This document shows, piece by piece, positions 44,243 to 52,081 of a DNA stretch of 64,000 nucleotides. Within the stretch, counting starts at the first letter, position 1; each line of letters opens with the position of its first letter. The notes below the pieces were generated by a model, which saw nothing but the letters and a program-made list of their open reading frames with translations, was not told the DNA's origin and did not search any database. The translations under genes were made by a program, and so were the position numbers. Source of the stretch: Enterobacter hormaechei ATCC 49162 (GTDB taxonomy: Bacteria > Pseudomonadota > Gammaproteobacteria > Enterobacterales > Enterobacteriaceae); the NCBI RefSeq assembly GCF_001875655.1, contig NZ_MKEQ01000002.1, forward strand, positions 682,001 through 746,000. Reading direction: 5' to 3'.

Positions 44243-44358
44243 GACTCGGATTTTTCCAGGGTTATTAAGGCAAATTCAGCGTATGGTGTGGCGCGATAGG
44301 TTCGTGCCATCACGGTTATTTTTAAGTCACTGGTAGTTAACACATTCCTGGGGGATAA

Positions 44359-45483
44359 ATGAGCGCGGGAAGCCCAAAATTCACCATCAGCCGTGTTGCG
44401 GCATTATCACTGGTTTCGCTCTGGCTGGCAGGCTGTACAAATTCGAATAACGCGCCAGCGCCTGTCAGTTCCGTCAATGGAACCAGCGGCTCGGGTAACA
44501 CGTCCAGCGGAATGTTGATCACCCCTCCGCCTAAAATGGGCACCTCAACGGCGCAGCAAACTCCGCAGATCCAGCCGGTCCAGCGTCCAGTTACGCAGCC
44601 TTCGCAGATTCAGCCAGTGGATCAGCCTGTTCAGACCGAAAATGGCCGCATAGTGTATAACCGTAAGTATGGGAACATTCCGAAAGGTAGCTATACCGGC
44701 GGCAGCACCTATACCGTGAAGCGCGGCGATACGCTGTTCTACATTGCCTGGATCACCGGGAACGATTTCCGCGATCTGGCACAGCGAAACAACGTCCAGG
44801 CCCCGTATGCTCTGGAAGTTGGACAAACGCTTCAGGTTGGCAACGCGACGGGGACACCGCTTACGCCAGGCAACACCGTTTCGGCTGCCGACGTAACTGC
44901 GCAAAATAACAGCGTTACCCCTGCACAAAAAACCACCACGGTGGTTGCTTCACAACCTGTAATTACGTATTCTGAGGATTCAGGTGATCAGAGTGCTAAC
45001 AAAATGTTGCCGAATAATAAAGGTACTGCGACTGTTGTCACAGCACCGACTACGGCACCTGTGGTTAGCTCTACTGTACCGACTGCAAGCAGTCAGAATG
45101 CCAGCTCGTCAATCACCACCTGGCGCTGGCCAACTGACGGCAAGATTATCGAGAACTTCGCCACCTCTGAGGGGGGTAACAAAGGGATCGATATCGCAGG
45201 CAGTAAAGGACAGGCAATCATCGCGACCGCAGACGGACGCGTTGTCTATGCCGGTAACGCACTGCGCGGTTACGGTAATCTTATTATCATCAAACATAAT
45301 GATGATTACCTGAGTGCCTACGCCCATAACGACACTATGCTGGTCCGGGAACAACAAGAAGTTAAGGCGGGGCAAAAAATCGCTACCATGGGTAGCACCG
45401 GAACCAGTTCTACACGCTTGCATTTTGAAATTCGTTACAAGGGGAAATCCGTAAACCCGCTGCAATATTTACCGCAGCGATAA
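44359..45483 (+). CDS. nlpD: NlpD, LysM/LytM-domain lipoprotein activator of amidase AmiC
   Basis: Outer-membrane lipoprotein that activates the amidase AmiC for septal peptidoglycan splitting. 374 residues (E. coli 379). Lipobox LAGC with lipidated Cys26; a low-complexity Gln/Pro/Thr linker; LysM domain about 119-162 ([27 protein letters not shown]); C-terminal LytM/M23 domain about 255-372. The peptidase metal site is degenerate: the HxGxD motif is GNKGIDIAG here, as known for NlpD and EnvC, so it is a non-catalytic activator. The gene also contains the main rpoS promoter region in enterics. Confidence 0.95.
   Translation: MSAGSPKFTISRVAALSLVSLWLAGCTNSNNAPAPVSSVNGTSGSGNTSSGMLITPPPKMGTSTAQQTPQIQPVQRPVTQPSQIQPVDQPVQTENGRIVYNRKYGNIPKGSYTGGSTYTVKRGDTLFYIAWITGNDFRDLAQRNNVQAPYALEVGQTLQVGNATGTPLTPGNTVSAADVTAQNNSVTPAQKTTTVVASQPVITYSEDSGDQSANKMLPNNKGTATVVTAPTTAPVVSSTVPTASSQNASSSITTWRWPTDGKIIENFATSEGGNKGIDIAGSKGQAIIATADGRVVYAGNALRGYGNLIIIKHNDDYLSAYAHNDTMLVREQQEVKAGQKIATMGSTGTSSTRLHFEIRYKGKSVNPLQYLPQR
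45428..45449 (+). promoter_or_regulatory. rpoS leader element paired by DsrA/RprA-type sRNAs
   Basis: The stretch from 45428 (AAATTCGTTACAAGGGGAAA and two more bases) lies 94-115 nt upstream of the rpoS start, inside the end of nlpD. It is nearly complementary to the first stem of E. coli DsrA (GATTTCC..TGTAACGAATTT) as I remember it. In E. coli this is the upper strand of the inhibitory hairpin that sRNAs open with Hfq. Sequence match seen; function by homology. Confidence 0.75.
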
Positions 45484-45542
45484 ATTGACGGGGCATGCCA
45501 GCCAGGGTGTCTCGTCCAGGGATCACGGGTAGGAGCCACCTT

Positions 45543-46535
45543 ATGAGTCAGAATACGCTGAAAGTTCATGATTTAAATGAAGACGCGGAATTTGATGAGA
45601 ACGGAGCAGAGGCTTTTGACGAAAAAGCCTTAGTAGAAGAGGAACCCAGTGATAACGATTTGGCTGAAGAAGAGCTGTTATCGCAGGGTGCCACACAGCG
45701 TGTGCTGGACGCGACTCAGCTTTACCTTGGGGAGATTGGTTACTCCCCACTGCTAACGGCCGAAGAAGAAGTCTATTTCGCACGTCGTGCTTTGCGTGGT
45801 GATGTTGCCTCGCGTCGTCGCATGATCGAAAGTAACCTGCGACTGGTCGTGAAAATTGCCCGCCGTTACGGCAATCGTGGTCTGGCTCTGCTGGATCTGA
45901 TTGAAGAGGGCAACTTAGGTCTCATCCGCGCAGTTGAGAAGTTTGACCCGGAACGCGGGTTCCGTTTCTCAACCTACGCGACCTGGTGGATTCGTCAGAC
46001 CATCGAACGGGCTATTATGAACCAGACCCGTACGATTCGACTGCCGATTCACATCGTCAAAGAGTTGAATGTTTATCTGCGTACTGCGCGCGAGTTGTCC
46101 CATAAGCTGGACCACGAGCCAAGTGCGGAAGAGATTGCAGAGCAACTCGACAAACCGGTTGATGACGTAAGCCGTATGCTGCGTCTCAACGAGCGCATTA
46201 CCTCGGTTGACACCCCGCTGGGTGGCGACTCCGAAAAAGCGCTGCTGGACATCCTGGCCGATGAAAAAGACAACGGCCCGGAAGACACCACGCAGGACGA
46301 TGACATGAAACAGAGCATCGTCAAATGGCTGTTCGAACCGAACGCCAAACAGCGTGAAGTGCTGGCACGTCGTTTCGGTTTACTGGGGTATGAAGCTGCG
46401 ACACTGGAAGATGTCGGCCGTGAGATTGGCCTGACCCGTGAACGTGTTCGTCAGATTCAGGTTGAAGGGCTGCGCCGCCTGCGTGAAATCCTGCAAGGGC
46501 AAGGTCTGAATATCGAAGCGCTGTTCCGCGAGTAA
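45543..46535 (+). CDS. rpoS: RNA polymerase sigma factor RpoS
   Basis: The general stress and stationary-phase sigma factor. 330 residues, as in E. coli. Region 1.2/2 with [24 protein letters not shown] (about 135-158), region 3 including Lys173, the RssB contact that targets RpoS to ClpXP, and region 4 with EREVL-like [38 protein letters not shown]. The frame is open upstream to 45495, but the ATG at 45543 after GGAGCCACCTT is the known start. No truncation or frameshift, so this allele looks functional; rpoS is often mutated in cultured strains. Confidence 0.98.
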   Translation: MSQNTLKVHDLNEDAEFDENGAEAFDEKALVEEEPSDNDLAEEELLSQGATQRVLDATQLYLGEIGYSPLLTAEEEVYFARRALRGDVASRRRMIESNLRLVVKIARRYGNRGLALLDLIEEGNLGLIRAVEKFDPERGFRFSTYATWWIRQTIERAIMNQTRTIRLPIHIVKELNVYLRTARELSHKLDHEPSAEEIAEQLDKPVDDVSRMLRLNERITSVDTPLGGDSEKALLDILADEKDNGPEDTTQDDDMKQSIVKWLFEPNAKQREVLARRFGLLGYEAATLEDVGREIGLTRERVRQIQVEGLRRLREILQGQGLNIEALFRE

Positions 46536-46550
46536 GCAACCATTCGTCAG

Positions 46551-46581
46551 AAAAGGCCCGTCGTGAGACGGGCCTTTTTTA
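46551..46581. terminator. rpoS terminator, bidirectional
   Basis: AAAAGGCCCGTC (46551-46562), loop GTGA, GACGGGCCTTTTTT (46567-46580). An A-run on one side and a T-run on the other let it serve rpoS and the convergent DUF4440 gene that ends at 46586. Confidence 0.95.
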
Positions 46582-46585
46582 TGCC

Positions 46586-46963
46586 TTACGGCTGCGCTGT
46601 TTCGTGCAGCAAACGCCAGGTGATGTTATCCCCTTCCTGATTAAGCACCGCGGTTGACCAGCGCACGTTTACGGGCTGGCCTGGCCGGGTTTGCGTCTCC
46701 CGGTAATGGAGCACCGCGCCGTTGTCCCATGTCTGAAGCGTTGTTAACGCATCAATACCGATCCTGAGCCCGGGTCGGGTTCCCCGCTGCGCATATAAAA
46801 AGTGGGCAAGCGCGTGATGATCTAAAGGGTTGCCACTCGGTGGAATCATCAGAAAATCCGGACGGAAACGGGCGAGCAGGGCGTCCTGATCGCCTTCGCC
46901 TGCACCTAACCAGTTTTCAAGGGCGACGTGAATGTCGAGGATCTCTTGTTCGAAATGGGTCAT
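46586..46963 (-). CDS. DUF4440/SnoaL-like NTF2-fold small protein
   Basis: A 125-residue cytosolic protein with the pattern of NTF2-like DUF4440 proteins: an N-terminal helix (MTHFEQEILDIHVALENWL), the block GDQDALLARFRPDFLMIPPSG (about 24-44) and the C-terminal strands RWSTAVLNQEGDNITWRLLHETA. No catalytic function can be assigned from sequence. It is the second gene of an operon with an MFS transporter (ATGA overlap at 46960-46963), so it probably shares its small-molecule theme. Not found between rpoS and mutS in E. coli K-12. Confidence 0.75.
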   Translation of the reverse strand: MTHFEQEILDIHVALENWLGAGEGDQDALLARFRPDFLMIPPSGNPLDHHALAHFLYAQRGTRPGLRIGIDALTTLQTWDNGAVLHYRETQTRPGQPVNVRWSTAVLNQEGDNITWRLLHETAQP

Positions 46964-48162
46964 GCTTGCTCCTGTTGCAGTTGCGCAAGTAACTGCGTGT
47001 TGTTAAGACGGTAGACGTACAGTACGGGCAGTAGGGTGATGACGGCGGCAAAAACAAACATCCAGTGCCAGGCGGCCAGCGGCGCGAGATAATCCTGCAT
47101 GAAGCTCAGCGCCTGCGCCAGCAGCAGAGCGCCCGCAAAAAAGCTCAACTGACGATTCAGATTCCATAGCGCGCTGGCATCAGGCATATCTTCCGGTCGC
47201 ATCGTCAAAAACGCGCTGCTCTGAGCCGTACTGCTGCAAAGGCTTCCCCCCGCGCCCATCAACGCAAACGCAACGGCAGGTAACAGCATTGCCGGGCCGA
47301 CGTTAATTAAAAGCAAAATGCCCGTCGCCTGCAAAAGGCAACCGATAACCACCAGCGGCCGGGGGCCGATACGGTTGAAATAGCGTCCTGTTGCGGTGAT
47401 AGCCAAAAACGAAGCCACAGACCATGGCAGCATAAGCATGCCCGTTGCGGCGGGCGTCATATTGGCCTCGCTCTGGAGGTAATACATGCCCGTTACGTTC
47501 ACGCCGATAAAGATGCCGGGTACGCACACATAGATAAGCATGGATAAGCGCAACAGCGGATCCGTCAGCAAAGACAGGTTTACTGTCCTGGTGGTGTTTA
47601 TCGGTGACGGTTCTGTTTTAAGCCACGCGCAGGCCAAAGCAAAGGTGACAATGGCGACGGGCAGGGTGGCAAAAAATATCCAGCGCCAGCTGAATGCCTG
47701 AACCAGCATACCGCCCACCGCCGGTGAGCAGGCGGGGGCAAGCAGTGCGACCAGCATCACCGCCGAGGAGAGTCTGGCCCGCTCATGAGGCTTAAACTGT
47801 TGCCAGGTCAGCGCCTGACCAACCGGGATCAATAAACCCCCTCCAGCACCCTGCACGACTCGCCAGGCAATCAGACTTTCCAGCGAAGATGAGAGACCCG
47901 CCGCAACGGAGGCCGCGCTAAAGAGAAGCAGTGACAGCAGGATAACGCGCTTCGGCCCGATGCGGCGCGTCAGGATACTGCTGAAAGGGATGACTAACGT
48001 CAGTCCGGCAATGTATCCGTTACTTACCCAGGCAAGCGCGGAAGGTGTGGTATTGAAAGCGCGAGCCATCGCCGGAAAGGCGACGCTGGCAATAAACATG
48101 TTTATCAAATCAAGGAAAAAGCCGAGCAGAAAGACGACGGCGATTTTGCTGCGATACGTCAT
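46960..48162 (-). CDS. MFS transporter (drug/solute antiporter type)
   Basis: A 400-residue membrane protein with about 12 hydrophobic segments. The loop 2-3 motif is SSILTRRIGPKRV (about 60-72), and TM4 is followed by WRVVQGAGGGLLIPVGQAL, with the antiporter-like motif C around SPAVGGMLVQAFSWRWIFF. It resembles EmrB/Bcr-type efflux permeases. The frame continues upstream to 48330, but the ATG at 48162 has GGAGG at ideal spacing. Divergent from a LysR-type gene with an operator-like dyad between them, and coupled to the DUF4440 gene. Substrate unknown. Confidence 0.85.
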   Translation of the reverse strand: MTYRSKIAVVFLLGFFLDLINMFIASVAFPAMARAFNTTPSALAWVSNGYIAGLTLVIPFSSILTRRIGPKRVILLSLLLFSAASVAAGLSSSLESLIAWRVVQGAGGGLLIPVGQALTWQQFKPHERARLSSAVMLVALLAPACSPAVGGMLVQAFSWRWIFFATLPVAIVTFALACAWLKTEPSPINTTRTVNLSLLTDPLLRLSMLIYVCVPGIFIGVNVTGMYYLQSEANMTPAATGMLMLPWSVASFLAITATGRYFNRIGPRPLVVIGCLLQATGILLLINVGPAMLLPAVAFALMGAGGSLCSSTAQSSAFLTMRPEDMPDASALWNLNRQLSFFAGALLLAQALSFMQDYLAPLAAWHWMFVFAAVITLLPVLYVYRLNNTQLLAQLQQEQA

Positions 48163-48234
48163 GGAAGTTCCTCCGGTGAGGTGGCGTATCGTATCGGCCC
48201 GCGCGTTACGGATAAACGCGACAAACCACGATAT

Positions 48235-48257
48235 ACTGTCAACATTATTTTGACAGT
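48235..48257. promoter_or_regulatory. LysR-type operator dyad between the MFS and LysR genes
   Basis: ACTGTCAA (48235-48242) and TTGACAGT (48250-48257): perfect 8-bp arms with a 7-bp AT-rich spacer, in the 109-bp divergent region, 14 bp before the LysR start. The geometry fits a LysR-type T-N11-A site that would autoregulate and control the MFS operon. Confidence 0.75.
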
Positions 48258-48271
48258 TAACCAGGCAAGCG

Positions 48272-49159
48272 ATGCTTAGTTTACAGCGTACGGAGATGTT
48301 TATCGCCGTAGCGGACACCGGCAGTTTCACCGCCGCGGCGGAGGCGATGGGGCTGACAAAAGCGGTGGTCAGCTTTCATATTCGTCAGCTTGAAGAGGAG
48401 CTGGGCGTCACCCTGTTGCTGCGAACCACCCGACGCCTGACGCTGACCGAGGCGGGGAAGCTCTTTCATCAACGAAGCGTGGTGCTGTTACGGGATGCAG
48501 AGCGATTGCAGGATGATGTTCGCGCCAACCATGCCGGGCTGACGGGAGAACTGCGGATCACCACCACGCCCGAATATGGCTCGCAGGTGGTGGTGCCTTT
48601 GCTGGCTGAATTTAGCCAGCTGCACCCGGACCTCCGCGTGCGGCATGTCTCGTCCTCTTTGCATGCCGATCTTATCGCCGAGCGCTTCGATGTCGCTATC
48701 CGGCTCGGCACGCTTGCCGATTCGCGCTACCACGCCGCGTTGATGACCTCCTTCACCATCCTGCCCGTGGCAACACCAGGCTGGCTGGCAAACCATCCGG
48801 TTGACTCGCTGGATCAGCTGGCAGAAGCGGACTGGATCATTCATGAGCGTTTAACGTCGCCGCTGCGCTGGCAGGTGAGAGGTGTTGATCGGCATCCGGT
48901 TTCCTTTGAGATCAAGAAAGCGCCGCGCCTGTATGCAGACAGCGCCCAGGCGCTGATGGCTTTTGCCCTCGCGGGATGTGGGGTGGCGCTGCTGCCGGAG
49001 TGGCTGGTACGTAACGCACTGGATGCGGGGGAACTGGTCTCGCTGTTACCGGCGTACACGTTTGCTCAGCAGGGCATCTATGCCGTTTATCCCGATGCCC
49101 GGCATGTGCCCGCGAAAGTGCGAACATTTATTGATTTTATGCGCGTCAGGGTGACTTAA
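48272..49159 (+). CDS. LysR family transcriptional regulator
   Basis: A 295-residue LysR-type regulator. The N-terminal winged helix-turn-helix (about 1-60) is MFIAVADTGSFTAAAEAMGLTKAVVSFHIRQLEEELGVTLLLRTTRRLTLTEAG. The C-terminal effector domain (about 90-290) resembles the group that controls divergent MFS efflux genes (DLIAERFDVAIRLGTLADSRYHA). Its start is 14 bp from the dyad, so autorepression is likely. Its 3' end overlaps hosA tail to tail by 4 bp. Effector unknown. Confidence 0.9.
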   Translation: MLSLQRTEMFIAVADTGSFTAAAEAMGLTKAVVSFHIRQLEEELGVTLLLRTTRRLTLTEAGKLFHQRSVVLLRDAERLQDDVRANHAGLTGELRITTTPEYGSQVVVPLLAEFSQLHPDLRVRHVSSSLHADLIAERFDVAIRLGTLADSRYHAALMTSFTILPVATPGWLANHPVDSLDQLAEADWIIHERLTSPLRWQVRGVDRHPVSFEIKKAPRLYADSAQALMAFALAGCGVALLPEWLVRNALDAGELVSLLPAYTFAQQGIYAVYPDARHVPAKVRTFIDFMRVRVT

Positions 49160-49563
49160 TCCTGCATCATCTTTTTGATGAGCGCTGAAAATTGCTCTCG
49201 TTCCGCGCCGTTAAGACGCCCTAAAAACGCCTCATCCACCTCATTTCCAATCGGTTTACTGCGCTCAAGCAGGGCCTCACCTTCGGCCGTCAGAAAGACA
49301 AAACGACGGCGCTTGTCTGCCGGATCGTGCTCGCGCCTGACCAGGCCGCGTGCTTCCATACGGCTCAGCATTTCTGCCAGCGTCGCTTTGGTGCTCACTG
49401 CGACTTCAGTCAGTGCAACCTGCTCAATGCCAGGATTTTCAGCAATTGACCGCATCACCGCATATTGTGGCTTGGTCAGTTCGGGCAGTGCGTGCTGCCA
49501 CTGGGCGGTATGCTGTTGAAAAAGCTGACGTAGCAGATGGAAAGCTTCTTGTCTTAACTCCAT
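49156..49563 (-). CDS. hosA: MarR family regulator HosA, 4-hydroxybenzoate-responsive repressor
   Basis: A 135-residue MarR-type winged helix protein, the same length as E. coli HosA and with the block FHLLRQLFQQHTAQWQHALPELTKPQYAVMRSIAENPGIEQVAL nearly identical to it as I remember. The recognition helix region is AVSTKATLAEMLSRMEARGLVRREHDPADKRRR. In pathogenic E. coli HosA represses the divergent hydroxyarylic acid decarboxylase operon and is released by 4-hydroxybenzoate. A GTG six bases upstream is in frame, but it touches the GGAG; the ATG at 49563 fits the ribosome site and the family length. Confidence 0.9.
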   Translation of the reverse strand: MELRQEAFHLLRQLFQQHTAQWQHALPELTKPQYAVMRSIAENPGIEQVALTEVAVSTKATLAEMLSRMEARGLVRREHDPADKRRRFVFLTAEGEALLERSKPIGNEVDEAFLGRLNGAEREQFSALIKKMMQD

Positions 49564-49703
49564 GGACACTCCGACGGATAAATACTCCCTCTATGATAGC
49601 CGCTCTCGGGCTGAATTTTAACGCGAGAGTTTTTTAGCGAATAGTGTGATCGCATGCGAATGATCTTGTCAGCAGCAGGATCCAGGCGTAGTTTAATTAA
49701 TAT

Positions 49704-49717
49704 GTTCGTATACGAAC
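49704..49717. promoter_or_regulatory. HosA operator
   Basis: GTTCGTATACGAAC, a perfect 14-bp palindrome, 20 bp upstream of ecdB. It equals the HosA site described for the E. coli decarboxylase operon as I recall it. Confidence 0.85.
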
Positions 49718-49736
49718 AAACTAATTGAGGTGCTGA

Positions 49737-50339
49737 ATGAGATTGATTGTGGGAATGACGGGCGCGACGGGTGCGCCATTAGGCGTGGCGTTGTTGCAGG
49801 CGCTGCGGGAAATGCCGGAGGTGGAAACGCACCTGGTGATGACGAAGTGGGCAAAAACCACGATTGAGCTGGAAACGCCCTTCACTGCGCATGACGTTGC
49901 TGCACTGGCGGATGTCGTCCACAGTCCGGCCGATCAGGCTGCCACCATCTCCTCCGGCTCGTTTCGCACCGACGGCATGATCGTCATCCCGTGCAGCATG
50001 AAAACGCTGGCGGGGATCCGCGCGGGCTACGCCGAAGGGCTGGTAGGGCGTGCGGCAGACGTGGTGCTGAAAGAGGGACGCAAGCTGGTGCTGGTTCCCC
50101 GCGAGACGCCGCTCAGCACCATTCATCTTGAGAACATGCTTGCCCTTTCCCGCATGGGCGTGGCGATGGTGCCGCCTATGCCTGCGTACTACAACCACCC
50201 GCAAACCGCCGATGACATTACCCAGCATATCGTGACCCGCGTTCTCGACCAGTTTGGTCTGGAGCATAAAAAAGCCCGACGCTGGGAAGGTTTGCAGGCA
50301 GCGAAACATTTTTCACAGGAGAATAAAGATGGCATTTGA
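49737..50339 (+). CDS. ecdB: UbiX-like flavin prenyltransferase, hydroxyarylic acid decarboxylase subunit B
   Basis: Makes the prenylated FMN cofactor needed by the UbiD-like subunit C. 200 residues, as in the KpdB/EcdB/BsdB family (also called Pad1). UbiX signatures: VGMTGATGAPLGVALLQAL (about 5-23), SGSFRTDGMIVIPCSMKTLAGI (about 79-100), and LVPRETPLSTIHLENMLALSRMG (about 120-142). The ATG follows GAGG. It overlaps subunit C by 11 bp. Housekeeping UbiX is a separate protein elsewhere in the genome, so this is the decarboxylase-specific copy. Confidence 0.9.
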   Translation: MRLIVGMTGATGAPLGVALLQALREMPEVETHLVMTKWAKTTIELETPFTAHDVAALADVVHSPADQAATISSGSFRTDGMIVIPCSMKTLAGIRAGYAEGLVGRAADVVLKEGRKLVLVPRETPLSTIHLENMLALSRMGVAMVPPMPAYYNHPQTADDITQHIVTRVLDQFGLEHKKARRWEGLQAAKHFSQENKDGI

Positions 50340-51756
50340 TGATTTGAGAAGCTTCTTGCAGGCGCTCGATGAGCAAGGGCAGCTGCTGAAAATTGAGGAA
50401 GAGGTAAACGCGGAGCCGGATTTAGCGGCGGCCGCCAACGCTACCGGGCGCATTGGCGATGGCGCGCCTGCGCTGTGGTTCGATAATATTCGCGGCTTCA
50501 CCGATGCCCGAGTGGTGATGAACACCATCGGCTCGTGGCAAAACCACGCCATTTCGATGGGGCTGCCAGCGAATACTTCGGTGAAAAAACAGATCGACGA
50601 GTTTATTCGTCGCTGGGACAAATTCCCCGTCACGCCAGAGCGTCGTGCCAATCCTGCCTGGGCGCAGAACACGGTGGACGGAGAAGATATCAACCTGTTC
50701 GACATTTTGCCGCTGTTCCGCCTGAACGACGGTGACGGGGGCTTTTATCTCGATAAAGCGTGCGTTGTCTCCCGCGATCCGCTCGACCCCGACCACTTCG
50801 GCAAGCAGAACGTCGGCATTTACCGTATGGAAGTGAAGGGCAAGCGTAAGCTCGGCCTGCAACCGGTGCCGATGCATGATATTGCGCTGCATCTGCATAA
50901 GGCAGAAGAGCGTGGCGAAGACCTGCCCATTGCCATTACGCTGGGTAACGATCCGATCATCACCCTGATGGGCGCCACGCCGCTGAAATACGATCAATCC
51001 GAGTATGAGATGGCTGGCGCGCTACGCGAAAGCCCGTATCCGATTGCGACGGCTCCGCTGACCGGTTTTGATGTGCCGTGGGGGTCGGAAGTGATCCTGG
51101 AAGGGGTGATTGAAGGCCGGAAACGTGAAATTGAAGGACCATTCGGTGAGTTTACCGGACACTACTCTGGCGGGCGCAACATGACCGTTGTGCGCATTGA
51201 TAAAGTCTCTTACCGCACCAAACCCATTTTCGAATCTCTCTACCTGGGGATGCCTTGGACCGAGATTGATTATCTGATGGGACCCGCCACCTGCGTGCCG
51301 CTCTATCAGCAACTGAAGGCGGAATTCCCGGAAGTGCAGGCGGTAAACGCCATGTACACCCACGGTCTGCTGGCAATTATCTCCACTAAAAAGCGTTACG
51401 GCGGTTTTGCCCGTGCGGTCGGGCTACGCGCCATGACCACACCGCACGGTCTGGGTTACGTGAAGATGGTGATTATGGTGGATGAAGATGTCGATCCGTT
51501 TAACCTGCCGCAGGTCATGTGGGCGCTTTCATCGAAGGTTAATCCGGCGGGCGATCTGGTGCAGCTTCCGAATATGTCTGTGCTGGAACTTGACCCTGGC
51601 TCCAGCCCGGCGGGGATCACCGACAAGCTGATCATTGATGCCACCACCCCTGTTGCCCCGGACAACCGTGGTCACTACAGCCAGCCGGTACAGGACCTCC
51701 CTGAAACCAAAGCCTGGGCCGAAAAACTGACCGCGATGCTGGCAGCACGTCAATAA
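50329..51756 (+). CDS. ecdC: UbiD-like hydroxyarylic acid (4-hydroxybenzoate) decarboxylase, subunit C
   Basis: Catalytic subunit that removes CO2 non-oxidatively from 4-hydroxybenzoate and related phenolic acids to give phenol, using prenylated FMN. 475 residues, the exact family size. Conserved UbiD blocks: NVGIYRMEVKGKRKLGLQ (about 161-178), EVILEGVIEGRKREIEGPFGEFTGHYSGGR (about 255-284; contains the Arg/Glu catalytic residues of the E-R-E network), and GLGYVKMVIMVDEDVDPFN (about 371-389). The frame runs upstream to 50254; the ATG at 50329 after AGGAG is right. Same operon as ecdB and ecdD. Also known as kpdC, shdC or bsdC. Confidence 0.9.
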   Translation: MAFDDLRSFLQALDEQGQLLKIEEEVNAEPDLAAAANATGRIGDGAPALWFDNIRGFTDARVVMNTIGSWQNHAISMGLPANTSVKKQIDEFIRRWDKFPVTPERRANPAWAQNTVDGEDINLFDILPLFRLNDGDGGFYLDKACVVSRDPLDPDHFGKQNVGIYRMEVKGKRKLGLQPVPMHDIALHLHKAEERGEDLPIAITLGNDPIITLMGATPLKYDQSEYEMAGALRESPYPIATAPLTGFDVPWGSEVILEGVIEGRKREIEGPFGEFTGHYSGGRNMTVVRIDKVSYRTKPIFESLYLGMPWTEIDYLMGPATCVPLYQQLKAEFPEVQAVNAMYTHGLLAIISTKKRYGGFARAVGLRAMTTPHGLGYVKMVIMVDEDVDPFNLPQVMWALSSKVNPAGDLVQLPNMSVLELDPGSSPAGITDKLIIDATTPVAPDNRGHYSQPVQDLPETKAWAEKLTAMLAARQ

Positions 51757-51766
51757 GGAGGAAAAA

Positions 51767-51988
51767 ATGATTTGTCCACGTTGTGCCGATGAACATATTG
51801 AAGTAATGGCAACATCACCGGTGAAAGGTGTCTGGACGGTATATCAGTGCCAGCACTGTCTGTATACCTGGCGCGATACCGAACCGCTACGCCGTACCAG
51901 CCGCGAGCATTACCCGGAAGCCTTCCGCATGACGCAGAAGGATATTGATGAGGCGCCGCAGGTGCCAACAATCCCGCCGCTGCTGTAA
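51767..51988 (+). CDS. ecdD: Hydroxyarylic acid decarboxylase subunit D (small zinc-ribbon-like protein)
   Basis: A 73-residue protein with two CxxC pairs, CPRCADEH at the N-terminus and CQHCLYTWR at about 30-38, suggesting a zinc ribbon. Members (YclD, KpdD, BsdD) accompany the B and C subunits and are needed for full decarboxylase activity in those systems; the mechanism is not settled. It is preceded by AAGGAGG and lies 10 bp after ecdC. The family block AFRMTQKDIDEAP is present. Confidence 0.9.
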   Translation: MICPRCADEHIEVMATSPVKGVWTVYQCQHCLYTWRDTEPLRRTSREHYPEAFRMTQKDIDEAPQVPTIPPLL

Positions 51989-51993
51989 AAAAA

Positions 51994-52063
51994 GCCCGGT
52001 GGCGGCTGCGCTTACCGGGCCTACGGGTTTTGTAGGCCGGGTAAGGCGAAGCCGCCACCCGGC
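51994..52063. repeat. REP pair (BIME) between ecdD and mutS
   Basis: Palindromes 51994-52020 (starting GCCCGGTGGCGGCTGCGCTT) and 52035-52063 (starting GGCCGGGTAAGGCGAAGCCG) in opposite orientation, separated by 14 bp, lying between convergent genes. Confidence 0.88.
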
Positions 52064-52081
52064 AAAAAAGACCGCAGAGAA

